Assembly (NCBI RefSeq): GCF_001548235.1
Contig: NZ_AP014938.1
Coordinates: 1,364,001 to 1,428,000 of the forward strand
From: Rothia mucilaginosa
GTDB taxonomy: Bacteria; Actinomycetota; Actinomycetes; Actinomycetales; Micrococcaceae
Direction of reading: 5' to 3'
Length of the DNA stretch: 64,000 bases
Shown here: positions 25,788-33,240 of the stretch, one piece after another
How the letters are laid out: each line of letters starts with the position of its first letter
Position numbering within the stretch: position 1 is the stretch's first letter
Notes under the pieces: generated by a model
Told to the model about the DNA's origin: nothing
Seen by the model: the letters and a program-made list of their open reading frames with translations, nothing else
Database searches by the model: none
Position numbers and translations under genes: made by a program

Positions 25788-27323
25788 ATGGTGACTAACA
25801 AGAAATCTGTGAAGATCCAAGACGTTATTGATGAAGTTAATAGCGTATGGGGTGAAGCGCACGAAGAAAAACGAAAAAGAATATTTCTTGACAATATATT
25901 AAAACTCCCCTTGTATGCATTTTTCATCTTTTCATTATTTTATTTTTCTGCTATTATAATCGCTTTTCCATTTTTAATTTCATTGTCTGGTGACGAGGAT
26001 GGCTCTCATATTTGGCTAGTGTCTGAAATATTTAATATTCCATATTACTTATTTGATTTAAGAGTCGGAATTATTTCCTCCATTGCCAGTCTTCTTCTGA
26101 GTTTATTTGTAAGTGTTGGAAAATTTGCTGACGGGGAAAAAGGTCTTATTGGAGAAGCTCGACGAGCTGCATATCGAAAATTTGCAAGAATGGTCGGATA
26201 TATTATTTTTGCTGCCTTTGTTCTTAGTTTTTGGTATGGTTTTCTGGCAGGGTATTTGAATGGCACCTCGTATGCGCCAGAATTTATCGGTACGGAGGGG
26301 AGAGGCCCTGGGTGGGGGACGCTACTTGTGCCGAGGGGAATGGACCTTAGTCGGTACGGGGATATCCCCTTGTGGGTCCTTGTATTCTTTGCATGGTTTA
26401 CCCTATCATCTGCGCTAATGCTTACATATAATGAAAAAGACCTCTTGATCCAAAACGCATACATTGTGCAGAGAGTTAACCATATGAATATGTCTGCCGA
26501 TTTTAGTGTTAGGGATGCATATAAATTGGCTCTGCAGGCGATTGAATCGGAGAGGGATATTCCCTCCCTATCGAGATTCTCTAATGGTAAAAGAAGAGAA
26601 AAATATAGTGATTTGTTTGTGGGGGATGGCGGATATTATGGATTTAAATTTGTTGAGATTACCATCTGGTCAAGGTTGTGGCGATGGCTTTTATTATTTT
26701 TGGGTCTATCATTGTATTCTTCTGTATTGATGCTCATGGCTCGAACGTTTGAAGGGTGGCCTCTGGTTTTGCTCACCCTGGTAATTCTATTTGTGTTTGA
26801 GATGTATATTTATGCAACTAATGATCCCATGTATAGGGAGATTTATAAAATAAATTTGGAGAATGTTCACGGAATGGATAGGGTTAAAGAGTTTTTTAAA
26901 TCTAGTGTATTTGCTGCATTTGTTGAGGCGGCACGTCTGGTGGTACTGGCTGTTATTGTTTATGTTTCTTTCGTGGAATATCAGCCTTCGTTTATACCTA
27001 TATTTATGATTATTATTATTTTTTATCTTGGGCGGATTGCTGTGAACTCTGATATTAAGATATTGTTTGAGTCTAGGCTCAAGGAATTTTCTGACGAGTT
27101 TCTTGCAGTGCATATTTCTCGCAATGAAAATGTAAATTATCTGATAGTTGCATATATCTACTGTATGATGCTTAAAGTAAATGAATTCTATCTGGAATAT
27201 AAATCTGAAATTTTGGATTCAGAATCTAGTATCTCTATGTCGGTAAAATATAGAAAGTCTAGGGTTGCTATCCGTAGGACTCCGAAAAGTATTCTCATGC
27301 ACAAAGACTCTCGTTCCCAGTAA
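25788..27323 (+). CDS. AT-rich polytopic membrane protein, unknown function
   Basis: 511 residues and not recognised. A charged N-terminus (NKKSVKIQDVIDEVNSVWGEAHEEKRKR) precedes about eight hydrophobic segments: LYAFFIFSLFYFSAIIIAF, then around residues 90-115, 140-165 and 195-215, a cytoplasmic-looking stretch, two more near 300-350 and two near 385-435 ending FIPIFMIIIIFYLGRIAV. The C-terminal 70 residues are polar and basic. AAAGGAAG sits 7-8 nt before the ATG at 25788; an in-frame GTG at 25782 is too close to it. Base composition is clearly AT-richer than flanking genes (ATA, TTA and AAA codons common), suggesting recent transfer. Confidence 0.7.
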   Translation: MVTNKKSVKIQDVIDEVNSVWGEAHEEKRKRIFLDNILKLPLYAFFIFSLFYFSAIIIAFPFLISLSGDEDGSHIWLVSEIFNIPYYLFDLRVGIISSIASLLLSLFVSVGKFADGEKGLIGEARRAAYRKFARMVGYIIFAAFVLSFWYGFLAGYLNGTSYAPEFIGTEGRGPGWGTLLVPRGMDLSRYGDIPLWVLVFFAWFTLSSALMLTYNEKDLLIQNAYIVQRVNHMNMSADFSVRDAYKLALQAIESERDIPSLSRFSNGKRREKYSDLFVGDGGYYGFKFVEITIWSRLWRWLLLFLGLSLYSSVLMLMARTFEGWPLVLLTLVILFVFEMYIYATNDPMYREIYKINLENVHGMDRVKEFFKSSVFAAFVEAARLVVLAVIVYVSFVEYQPSFIPIFMIIIIFYLGRIAVNSDIKILFESRLKEFSDEFLAVHISRNENVNYLIVAYIYCMMLKVNEFYLEYKSEILDSESSISMSVKYRKSRVAIRRTPKSILMHKDSRSQ

Positions 27324-27346
27324 AGGCAAACTTAGAGAATCTGCGT

Positions 27347-27460
27347 GTGGCTTCTCGCTATTGGGGGTGCCCATAACCCGTGCAGAATTTGTGCCGTGGT
27401 TTAGCGTCTTCGATCATGGTTTTTAACTACGACCAAAGACACTAACCTATGGCACAAATT
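27347..27460 (+). repeat. Direct repeat copy 1, containing a long palindrome
   Basis: Starts GTGGCTTCTCGCTAT, continues through AACCCGTGCAGAA, and contains a palindrome at 27386-27460 with perfect outer arms AATTTGTGCC and GGCACAAATT. A closely similar block lies at 29493-29600. The 369-bp gap here otherwise holds a hairpin at 27485 and the AT-rich leader of the next gene. Confidence 0.8.
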
Positions 27461-27484
27461 TCGGCACTGTAAAATAAAAGCAGT

Positions 27485-27507
27485 CCCGAGTGCACACGCA
27501 TCCGGGG
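27485..27507 (-). repeat. GC-rich hairpin, dispersed family copy 1
   Basis: CCCGAGTGC paired with GCATCCGGGG. An A-rich run on its left gives a minus-strand T-tract. Related copies are at 28268 and 29760. Confidence 0.6.
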
Positions 27508-27692
27508 CTACCCATTTCGCTTTTTGAAGGACTGTCTATTGTCATTTTGATATAATTACAGAGGATGTAATTAACAGGCAGAAGGGCTGGGTTATATTGA
27601 TATATTACAGAATTTTTTATACTAAAATTTAGTGACGTAACAAGAGTAGTGACTTTACAGAGACTATTGACGAGAGGCTATTGGAGGTATCG

Positions 27693-28241
27693 ATGAGTTT
27701 TCTAAACTATAACAAAGACGAAAAGTTAGAATTTAACTATAAGAGGGCATGCGGGTTGTGGCTAATTGTGGTGGCGGCAGTTATCGCAATAGCCACCATG
27801 ACCGGAGGAAAGCAAATAATAAACATGCAAGTATTCAGCATTGGGTATGTCGTCAGCTTTTTCTCAATCAACATGAATAAAAAGGTGCTGAATAGCCTGT
27901 CTAATGGCCCTTCGAGCGAATTTCAGAAGAAAGTATCTTCACGTGCCGTTATTCTATTGTTTGTCTTAATGGTTTTGTTGGGTGGTCCATTCTTCGCAAC
28001 TGAAAATTGGAGATTGATTTGGCTGGGAGCGTTGATGGCAACCGCACTGCATTTCTTCCCTTATTATTTTGTGCATGGAAAGTCAATGATATACCTGGGC
28101 CTTATCTGCGCCGTTAATATTTTCGTGGGTTATATTTATAGCGACATTCCATTAGAGGTAATTGCATATATTGATGCGGCAATTAAGCTCATGTTTGGAA
28201 TTTACCTCCTATTTCTTTCAAAGCCCTCAAAGCAAGTATAA
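27693..28241 (+). CDS. Small six-helix membrane protein, unknown function
   Basis: 182 residues, nearly all hydrophobic. Helices include ACGLWLIVVAAVIAIATM, VFSIGYVVSFFSI, AVILLFVLMVLLGGPFF, IWLGALMATALHFFPYYF, MIYLGLICAVNIFVGYI and a last one ending GIYLLFLSK. The sequence, with GGKQIIN, NGPSSEFQKK and FVHGKSM in its loops, reminds me of a small uncharacterised membrane family seen in Firmicutes (possibly DUF6609). That is from memory and unverified. GGAGGT before the ATG at 27693 decides the start. Composition is AT-rich like its neighbours. Confidence 0.65.
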   Translation: MSFLNYNKDEKLEFNYKRACGLWLIVVAAVIAIATMTGGKQIINMQVFSIGYVVSFFSINMNKKVLNSLSNGPSSEFQKKVSSRAVILLFVLMVLLGGPFFATENWRLIWLGALMATALHFFPYYFVHGKSMIYLGLICAVNIFVGYIYSDIPLEVIAYIDAAIKLMFGIYLLFLSKPSKQV

Positions 28242-28267
28242 GACGCAGATTTTGATGCGCTAAAAAA

Positions 28268-28299
28268 GCGGCCCCGGACGCTTACATGTCCGGGGTCGC
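28268..28299 (-). repeat. GC-rich hairpin, dispersed family copy 2
   Basis: GCGGCCCCGGAC paired with GTCCGGGGTCGC. The A-tract lies on the left side, so the U-run would be in a minus-strand transcript, opposite to both flanking genes. Confidence 0.65.
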
Positions 28300-28323
28300 C
28301 TGCTAGGAAAGGAACAATCACCG

Positions 28324-29397
28324 ATGACGAACCAACTACTGTTAGCACAGGTGCTAGCTGAGGGGACCGAATCTACGCAGAGTCTTACCGCTATACCCTG
28401 GACAACAATAGTATCTTCTGCAATTGGTCTTCTTGGCTCAATTCTTGTCGCGTGGTGGAGCGGTCGAAAGATTGACAAGCAAATGGAGCTGTCGAAACAG
28501 GCTACTCCACCGGAGCTAACTCGTTATAAGACATGGGTTGAAGTATCTGAAAAATATAAAGAGCTCATGGAATTTGAGAGAGCTAATAGTTTTGAAGACA
28601 CTGAAAAGGAGTATCAAGAAATTAGAGCATCCCGAAAAGCTGCCCTTGATCGTGCTGTTTGGGAACGGAGGGTGCTTTCTTCGTGCTCGGATATAGTTGC
28701 TCAGAGGAGACTCTTGGAACTTCCGGAAGGGTATATTTTTACTGAAAACGTAAACTCTATCCAAGCAGTTCCCTCCTTTGAGTCTAAAATATCTATCATC
28801 TTCCATTTTATCTCGTATATTATTTCGATTATTTTTTCAGTCGTATTCATCATTTTCCTTGCGAAATATTTTGTAATATTTTCAGGGCATGCTTTAAATG
28901 CTGAAATAGATTATCTCCAGGCTTTTCTTTTTATTGTTTTTGGTTTTCTGCTCTTTTTTATGAGTATGATGGCTGTCCGTCTTTTATATATTGTATTGGA
29001 TGGTTTTATCGATGCCCTGAGGGGTGTGAAAATCGCAGAACATGAGTATATTAAAATCGTTCAGATATATGCGAGGGAGGAAGTTTTTGCAGAGGTAATT
29101 AAAGTGGCATCAAAAACGTATAAAAACGCTTCAAGGGTAAGGTATTCATTCCTTGATGAAAAGTATTCGGATATGATTAATCTTCCTGCTGTGTGGCGCT
29201 CTGGCGTTTGGTATTCAGGTATCTCAAAGTTTTTAGGATTTATGGCACCTTATTTTGTTCTAGAAAAGTTTAATAAGAGTGAAAAGCCCTACGGTTCTTA
29301 TTTAGAGGGGGCATTTGAAATTGATGCTAAGAACCCTGTAGATGAAGAATCGCTTGCTCAGGATAGAGCAGTTTCAGATAAGAAAGACAAGAACTGA
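28324..29397 (+). CDS. AT-rich membrane protein with cytoplasmic coiled region, unknown function
   Basis: 357 residues, not recognised. One helix lies near the N-terminus (TTIVSSAIGLLGSILVAWW). A charged, helical stretch of about 100 residues follows (RKIDKQMELSK onward), then two strongly hydrophobic segments at about 155-185 and 190-218. The C-terminal domain is soluble, with IAEHEYIKIVQIYAREEVFAEVIKVA and an acidic-basic tail ending DKKDKN. GAAAGGAA lies before the ATG. It has the same AT-rich composition as the two preceding genes and may form a module with them. It ends before a repeat-rich gap. Confidence 0.65.
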   Translation: MTNQLLLAQVLAEGTESTQSLTAIPWTTIVSSAIGLLGSILVAWWSGRKIDKQMELSKQATPPELTRYKTWVEVSEKYKELMEFERANSFEDTEKEYQEIRASRKAALDRAVWERRVLSSCSDIVAQRRLLELPEGYIFTENVNSIQAVPSFESKISIIFHFISYIISIIFSVVFIIFLAKYFVIFSGHALNAEIDYLQAFLFIVFGFLLFFMSMMAVRLLYIVLDGFIDALRGVKIAEHEYIKIVQIYAREEVFAEVIKVASKTYKNASRVRYSFLDEKYSDMINLPAVWRSGVWYSGISKFLGFMAPYFVLEKFNKSEKPYGSYLEGAFEIDAKNPVDEESLAQDRAVSDKKDKN

Positions 29398-29437
29398 TTT
29401 GCTCTAGATAACCTCTGACTCCCCGAGGGCAAACATT

Positions 29438-29502
29438 GAGAAGCCACATGTGTTTCGAACAGCCACATCATAAGTGGCTTCTGGAAACACATGTGGCTTC
29501 TC
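29438..29502. terminator. Perfect 19-bp inverted repeat, probable terminator or cruciform
   Basis: GAGAAGCCACATGTGTTTC (29438-29456) and GAAACACATGTGGCTTCTC (29484-29502) are perfectly complementary. A smaller dyad, AGCCAC and GTGGCT, sits in the loop. Only the right half is recognisable in the other repeat copy near 27347. Confidence 0.7.
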
Positions 29503-29600
29503 GCTATGGGGCTGTAACCCGTGCAGAAATTGCGCCATGGTTTAGCGTCTTCTGCCATGGTTTTTAGCTACGACCAAAGACACTAACCTATGGCACAAAT
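29493..29600 (+). repeat. Direct repeat copy 2, containing a long palindrome
   Basis: Matches 27347-27460 through GTGGCTTCTCGCTAT, AACCCGTGCAGAA and the palindrome core (TTTAGCGTCTT on the left, AAGACACTAACC on the right). The two copies bracket the genes at 27693 and 28324. They make up most of a 409-bp gap, with the elements at 29671 and 29760. Confidence 0.8.
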
Positions 29601-29670
29601 CCGGAACTCATGACCGAATCTCCGGCTGCGCCAGGTAGGTGAGAGCCGGTTATGGGTTATGACTTAGCCT

Positions 29671-29739
29671 TTTTGTCGATGGGTTAGTGTCTTCACTGCG
29701 GGTTAAAGACCCACGGTGAAGGCACTAACCTATCGAAAA
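29671..29739. repeat. Third member of the long-palindrome family
   Basis: Arms of about 30 bp: GGTTAGTGTCTTCACTGC on the left, and GTGAAGGCACTAACC on the right, separated by TTAAAGA. It shares the GTTAGTGTCTT core with the palindromes at 27386 and 29527. Confidence 0.75.
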
Positions 29740-29759
29740 CCTTGGTCTAAAAAGCAGGA

Positions 29760-29787
29760 GGCCCCGGACGCACACGCATCCGGGGCC
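29760..29787 (-). terminator. Terminator of the ClC gene, dispersed family copy 3
   Basis: Minus-strand stem GGCCCCGGATGCG with CGTCCGGGGCC, followed by a T-tract (plus-strand TAAAAAG at about 29750). It is 20 bp past the channel stop codon, so in this copy the orientation fits a terminator. Confidence 0.75.
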
Positions 29788-29806
29788 GCCCGCCACCTGT
29801 CAGAGC

Positions 29807-31204
29807 CTACTTCTTAGCGCCGAACGCCCGCGTCCACGCCCAGCGAGTCAGCACCGCCGTGCCCACCGCAACCGCCATCGGTAGCCACGCACTCGCACCC
29901 TGACCCGTAAAACCAATCAACAACGTCAACGCAGACAGCGGCGCATTCATCGACACACCCAAAAACGCTGCCGTACCCGTCAATGCCGCCGCATACAACA
30001 CCATCGACGCGCCACCCGGCACCCCACTCAAGCCGGGGAACGCCCACAGCGCCAGCGCCGCCACACAAAACGCAGCCGCCGCACCCAACGCCAAACCCGG
30101 CGTCAACGTACCGCCATACGAGCCCGAACGCAGACTCAACAGCACCACGGCAGCCTTCGCCACGCACAACGCCAACACGTACCCTGCCGCTGCCGCAGAC
30201 AAGCCGCCCGCCGCCGCATCCAGAGACACATTAAACGTGTGCTGAGTCAGTAGGCGACCATTACCCAGAATCTCCGGAAGCCACAGCGAAACTACCGCGA
30301 CCAGCGCAAACGACACCGAAATACGCCACAAAAGAGAACGGTCCTTCGCCTTAATCTTCTCAGCGCGCTGCGACAACACCCTAAAACCCAACGCCAGGGG
30401 AGCCAACACCACACCCGTCAACGCCGCAACCGTCAGCGTCGTCGCATCCAACGGAAGCTGCGGCACCGGGTACGTCGGCGCACTCGAAATCACCAGATTC
30501 GCTGTGGCCGTCGCCGTCCACACCGTCACCGCACCCACATACAGCGACCACAGGCTCAGGCCCGCAGCCATCGCCTCCACAAGGTACACCAGGCCACCAA
30601 TCGGCACCTGATACACCGCCGCCAAACCGGACGCCGCACCCGCCGCCACCAGCAGACGACGCTCACGATCACCCAGCAGCGGCGAACCATCCGCGCGAGT
30701 GCCACCCACACGCTCCAGAAAACGCGCGCACCGACCCGCAGCCAGCGCACCCAGCTCACGAGGCGCGACCTCCTTACCCACAGGGGAGCCCGCACCCACC
30801 GCAACAATCTGAATCACCGAATGCGAAATCTGCCGCCACAGCGACGGCGCACGATCCTCCTCGGTCGCACCGGCAATCTGCGACTTCACGCCGACCACAC
30901 GCCGACCGCCGGACTGCAGGTAATACCAAACCAGCGCCACAAACGGACCCAACGCCGCCAAAACCAGGGCACGACGCGCCGGGTCAGCGCCGTCAGTGAC
31001 CATCGGGTGGTGGCCCTCAGACTGACCGAAAGTTAGCTCCTGCATAAAATCCAGAACATAGTGCAGAACAATCGCGCCCAAGCCGCTGAACACGCCCGTG
31101 ACCAGTGCGGCAAGGGTCAGCCCCAGCAGGAGGCGAAACAAAAAAGAGCGGGAACCAGCAGGATTCTGCGGGCTATTCGAGGAAGAACCAGAATGAGAAG
31201 ACAT
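29807..31204 (-). CDS. ClC-family chloride channel or antiporter
   Basis: 465 residues with about ten hydrophobic helices. The family's loop motifs are present in modified form: GAGSPVGKEVAPRELGAL stands where GREGP occurs, and GSYGGTLTPGLALGAA corresponds to GGxFxP. The GKEVAP form departs from the E. coli ClcA consensus but keeps the glutamate. Ion selectivity cannot be told from this. No fluoride riboswitch is recognisable upstream. It is transcribed divergently from proC. Confidence 0.85.
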   Translation of the reverse strand: MSSHSGSSSNSPQNPAGSRSFLFRLLLGLTLAALVTGVFSGLGAIVLHYVLDFMQELTFGQSEGHHPMVTDGADPARRALVLAALGPFVALVWYYLQSGGRRVVGVKSQIAGATEEDRAPSLWRQISHSVIQIVAVGAGSPVGKEVAPRELGALAAGRCARFLERVGGTRADGSPLLGDRERRLLVAAGAASGLAAVYQVPIGGLVYLVEAMAAGLSLWSLYVGAVTVWTATATANLVISSAPTYPVPQLPLDATTLTVAALTGVVLAPLALGFRVLSQRAEKIKAKDRSLLWRISVSFALVAVVSLWLPEILGNGRLLTQHTFNVSLDAAAGGLSAAAAGYVLALCVAKAAVVLLSLRSGSYGGTLTPGLALGAAAAFCVAALALWAFPGLSGVPGGASMVLYAAALTGTAAFLGVSMNAPLSALTLLIGFTGQGASAWLPMAVAVGTAVLTRWAWTRAFGAKK

Positions 31205-31518
31205 AGAAAAAGGGGTGTGTTGCGTGCTGTGTTGTTGAAGGTTTCATATCCGGCACAAACTGCCGCGGTTGAAGTTGCTTTCATTCTACGCCTGCACTTT
31301 TGGCGGCTTATGGGCAGGCTACAAGGTGAGAAGCTGAGCCCGGCGCATGGGGGCGCGCTGAGTGAAGCCGCCACCCAGAAAGCCCGGAAGAAGCACGAGC
31401 CAGGTCACATGCCCGTAGCCGCACCCGCTATGCTGGAAGGGTACGCCTCCACACGCCCGCCGCGCACAGCACACCGCGCGCCCGCAGGGCGCAGGCACCC
31501 CATTAGGAAGGATCAACG
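31205..31518. other. 314-bp divergent promoter region, ClC channel and proC
   Basis: No reading frame or RNA structure recognised. AGGAAGGA lies 6-7 nt before the proC ATG. Confidence 0.5.
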
Positions 31519-32364
31519 ATGACCGCAACTATTGCTTTTCTCGGCACCGGCTCCATGAACGGCTCAATCGCCGCAGGTCTGCTCGCCGCAGGCCACGACC
31601 CCGCCCACATCCGCGCCACCGTGCGTAGCGAAGAATCCCGCGCCGCTCTCGCCCAGCGCCTCGGCGACAAGGTCGAAATCATCACCACCGGCGGCGAAGC
31701 TGACGGCAACCACAAGGCAACCGCCCACGCAGACGTCGTGCTGCTCGGTGTGAAGCCCTACGGCATCGTCGAGCTCGCCCGCGATATTGCACCCGCCCTC
31801 GCCCCGAACGCCGTCGTGGTGTCCGTTGCTGCTGGCGTGACCCTCGAAACCCTCGCCGAGTGCCTTCCCGCAGGTCAGCCCATTGTTCGCTGCATGCCGA
31901 ACACCCCCTCCTCCGTGGGCAAGGGCGTGCTCGCCATCTCCACCACCGACACCGTGAAGGACGAGCAGAAGAAGCTCGTCGAAGAGGTCCTGGGCACCGT
32001 CGGCACGGTCGTTGAGGTCCGCGAGGACCAGATGGATGCGGTCACCGCTGTCTCCGGTTCTGGCCCGGCATACGCGTTCCTGCTTGCGGAGGCGATGGCC
32101 GCCGCCGGCGAGAAGCTCGGCCTGGACGCAGACACTGCACTCAAGCTTGCCAGCGCAACCGTTGCCGGTGCGGGATACCTGCTCGACACCAACCCGGATG
32201 CGCCCGCCCTGCGCCGCGCCGTGACCAGCCCGAACGGCACCACTGAGCGTGCACTGAACACCTTCGTGGACGGTGGCCTCTTCCCGCTGACCGAGGATGC
32301 GATGCGCGCCTGCGCCGCCCGTTCGGCGGAAATGAGCCAGCTGTACACCGCTGACGAGGACTAG
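31519..32364 (+). CDS. proC: Pyrroline-5-carboxylate reductase
   Basis: 281 residues; catalyses the last step of proline synthesis with NAD(P)H. The Rossmann motif is IAFLGTGSMNGSIAAGLL. The family's conserved segments VLLGVKPYG, VSVAAGVTLETL and RCMPNTPSSVGKGV follow, then the dimer-domain signature VTSPNGTTERALNTF. The length is normal. It stands alone with its own terminator. The proline symporter PutP is encoded in the same window but far away. Confidence 0.95.
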   Translation: MTATIAFLGTGSMNGSIAAGLLAAGHDPAHIRATVRSEESRAALAQRLGDKVEIITTGGEADGNHKATAHADVVLLGVKPYGIVELARDIAPALAPNAVVVSVAAGVTLETLAECLPAGQPIVRCMPNTPSSVGKGVLAISTTDTVKDEQKKLVEEVLGTVGTVVEVREDQMDAVTAVSGSGPAYAFLLAEAMAAAGEKLGLDADTALKLASATVAGAGYLLDTNPDAPALRRAVTSPNGTTERALNTFVDGGLFPLTEDAMRACAARSAEMSQLYTADED

Positions 32365-32432
32365 TCATTACGGACTAACCAGCGGGGACTAATACCGTCC
32401 GGTAGCATCCCTATGATTGGATAAAACCACAG

Positions 32433-32473
32433 AAAACAGCCTCCTCCCGACAGAACGGGAAGAGGCTGTTTTT
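32433..32473. terminator. Terminator between proC and ktrA
   Basis: Arms AAAACAGCCTC and GAGGCTGTTTT with an inner CCCG-CGGG stem, flanked by A and T runs, so it can work in both directions. Confidence 0.85.
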
Positions 32474-32577
32474 CTATGTCTATTCGCAGGCTTCTCAAAC
32501 ACGGGCCCTCAAATACGCGCTCCTCAAAGCCGGCAAAGACAGGAAAAGTAACCGCCGCGGGGTATGGAAAAATGCGC

Positions 32578-33240
32578 TTAGGGGCGCGCCGCGAAACGCT
32601 CAATCAAATCCACCTGACCGGACACAATCAGAATGTCACGCGAGTGAATGCGGGTGGTCGCGTCCGCGTAGGTGAAGTCCTCACCGGGGGACTTAATACC
32701 GACCACAGACACGCCGTACTTGGAGCGGATATCCGACTCGGCGAGGGTGAAGCCGTGGGTCTCCTTCGGCGGGCGCATCTTCGCAATCGCGAAGTCGTCA
32801 TCAAACTCAATGTAGTCCAGCAGTCGACCCGAGACGAGGTGCGCGGCGCGGCGGCCGGCGTCCGCCTCCGGGTAGACCACGTGGTGCGCGCCAATACGCT
32901 CCAGAATCTTGCCGTGCGCGGGGGTGATAGCCTTCGCCCAGATACGCTCCACGCCAATGTCTACGAGGTTCGCAGTAATCAGCACGGACGCCTCCACGGA
33001 GGTGCCCACACCCACCACGGCGGAACCGAACTCGTCCGCACCCAACTGGTGCAGGGTGTCGATATCGGTCGCATCGGCGGAGACCACGTGGGTCAGCACG
33101 CCGGACCATTTCTGCACCAGCTCGGGGTCCTTCTCGATAGCGAGAACCTCCTTATTCTGCAGGCGCAACTGGGCAGCCACAGCCGAACCGAAGCGTCCCA
33201 AACCAATCACGAGAACGGGGGCGTTATGTGCACTAGCCAA
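32578..33240 (-). CDS. ktrA: KtrA/TrkA-type K+ uptake regulatory subunit (RCK)
   Basis: 220 residues: an RCK_N Rossmann domain with VLVIGLGRFGSAVAAQL, then an RCK_C domain after about residue 135. It gates the membrane subunit KtrB by binding nucleotide. The start is a TTG at 33240, inferred because the protein aligns from ASAHNAPVLVIG and GAAAGG lies just upstream. This TTG lies inside the last codons of ktrB (8-nt overlap), so translation is coupled. Upstream in-frame starts would run through the ktrB coding sequence. Confidence 0.88.
   Translation of the reverse strand: MASAHNAPVLVIGLGRFGSAVAAQLRLQNKEVLAIEKDPELVQKWSGVLTHVVSADATDIDTLHQLGADEFGSAVVGVGTSVEASVLITANLVDIGVERIWAKAITPAHGKILERIGAHHVVYPEADAGRRAAHLVSGRLLDYIEFDDDFAIAKMRPPKETHGFTLAESDIRSKYGVSVVGIKSPGEDFTYADATTRIHSRDILIVSGQVDLIERFAARP

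Noticed and set aside
27347..29739. The repeated palindromes as a CRISPR array
   Set aside because: Three copies spread over 2.4 kb, with genes between, no regular spacers and no cas genes.
31205..31518. Fluoride riboswitch upstream of the ClC gene
   Set aside because: I searched for the conserved fluoride-aptamer segments and saw none, and the channel motifs do not point to a fluoride-specific type.
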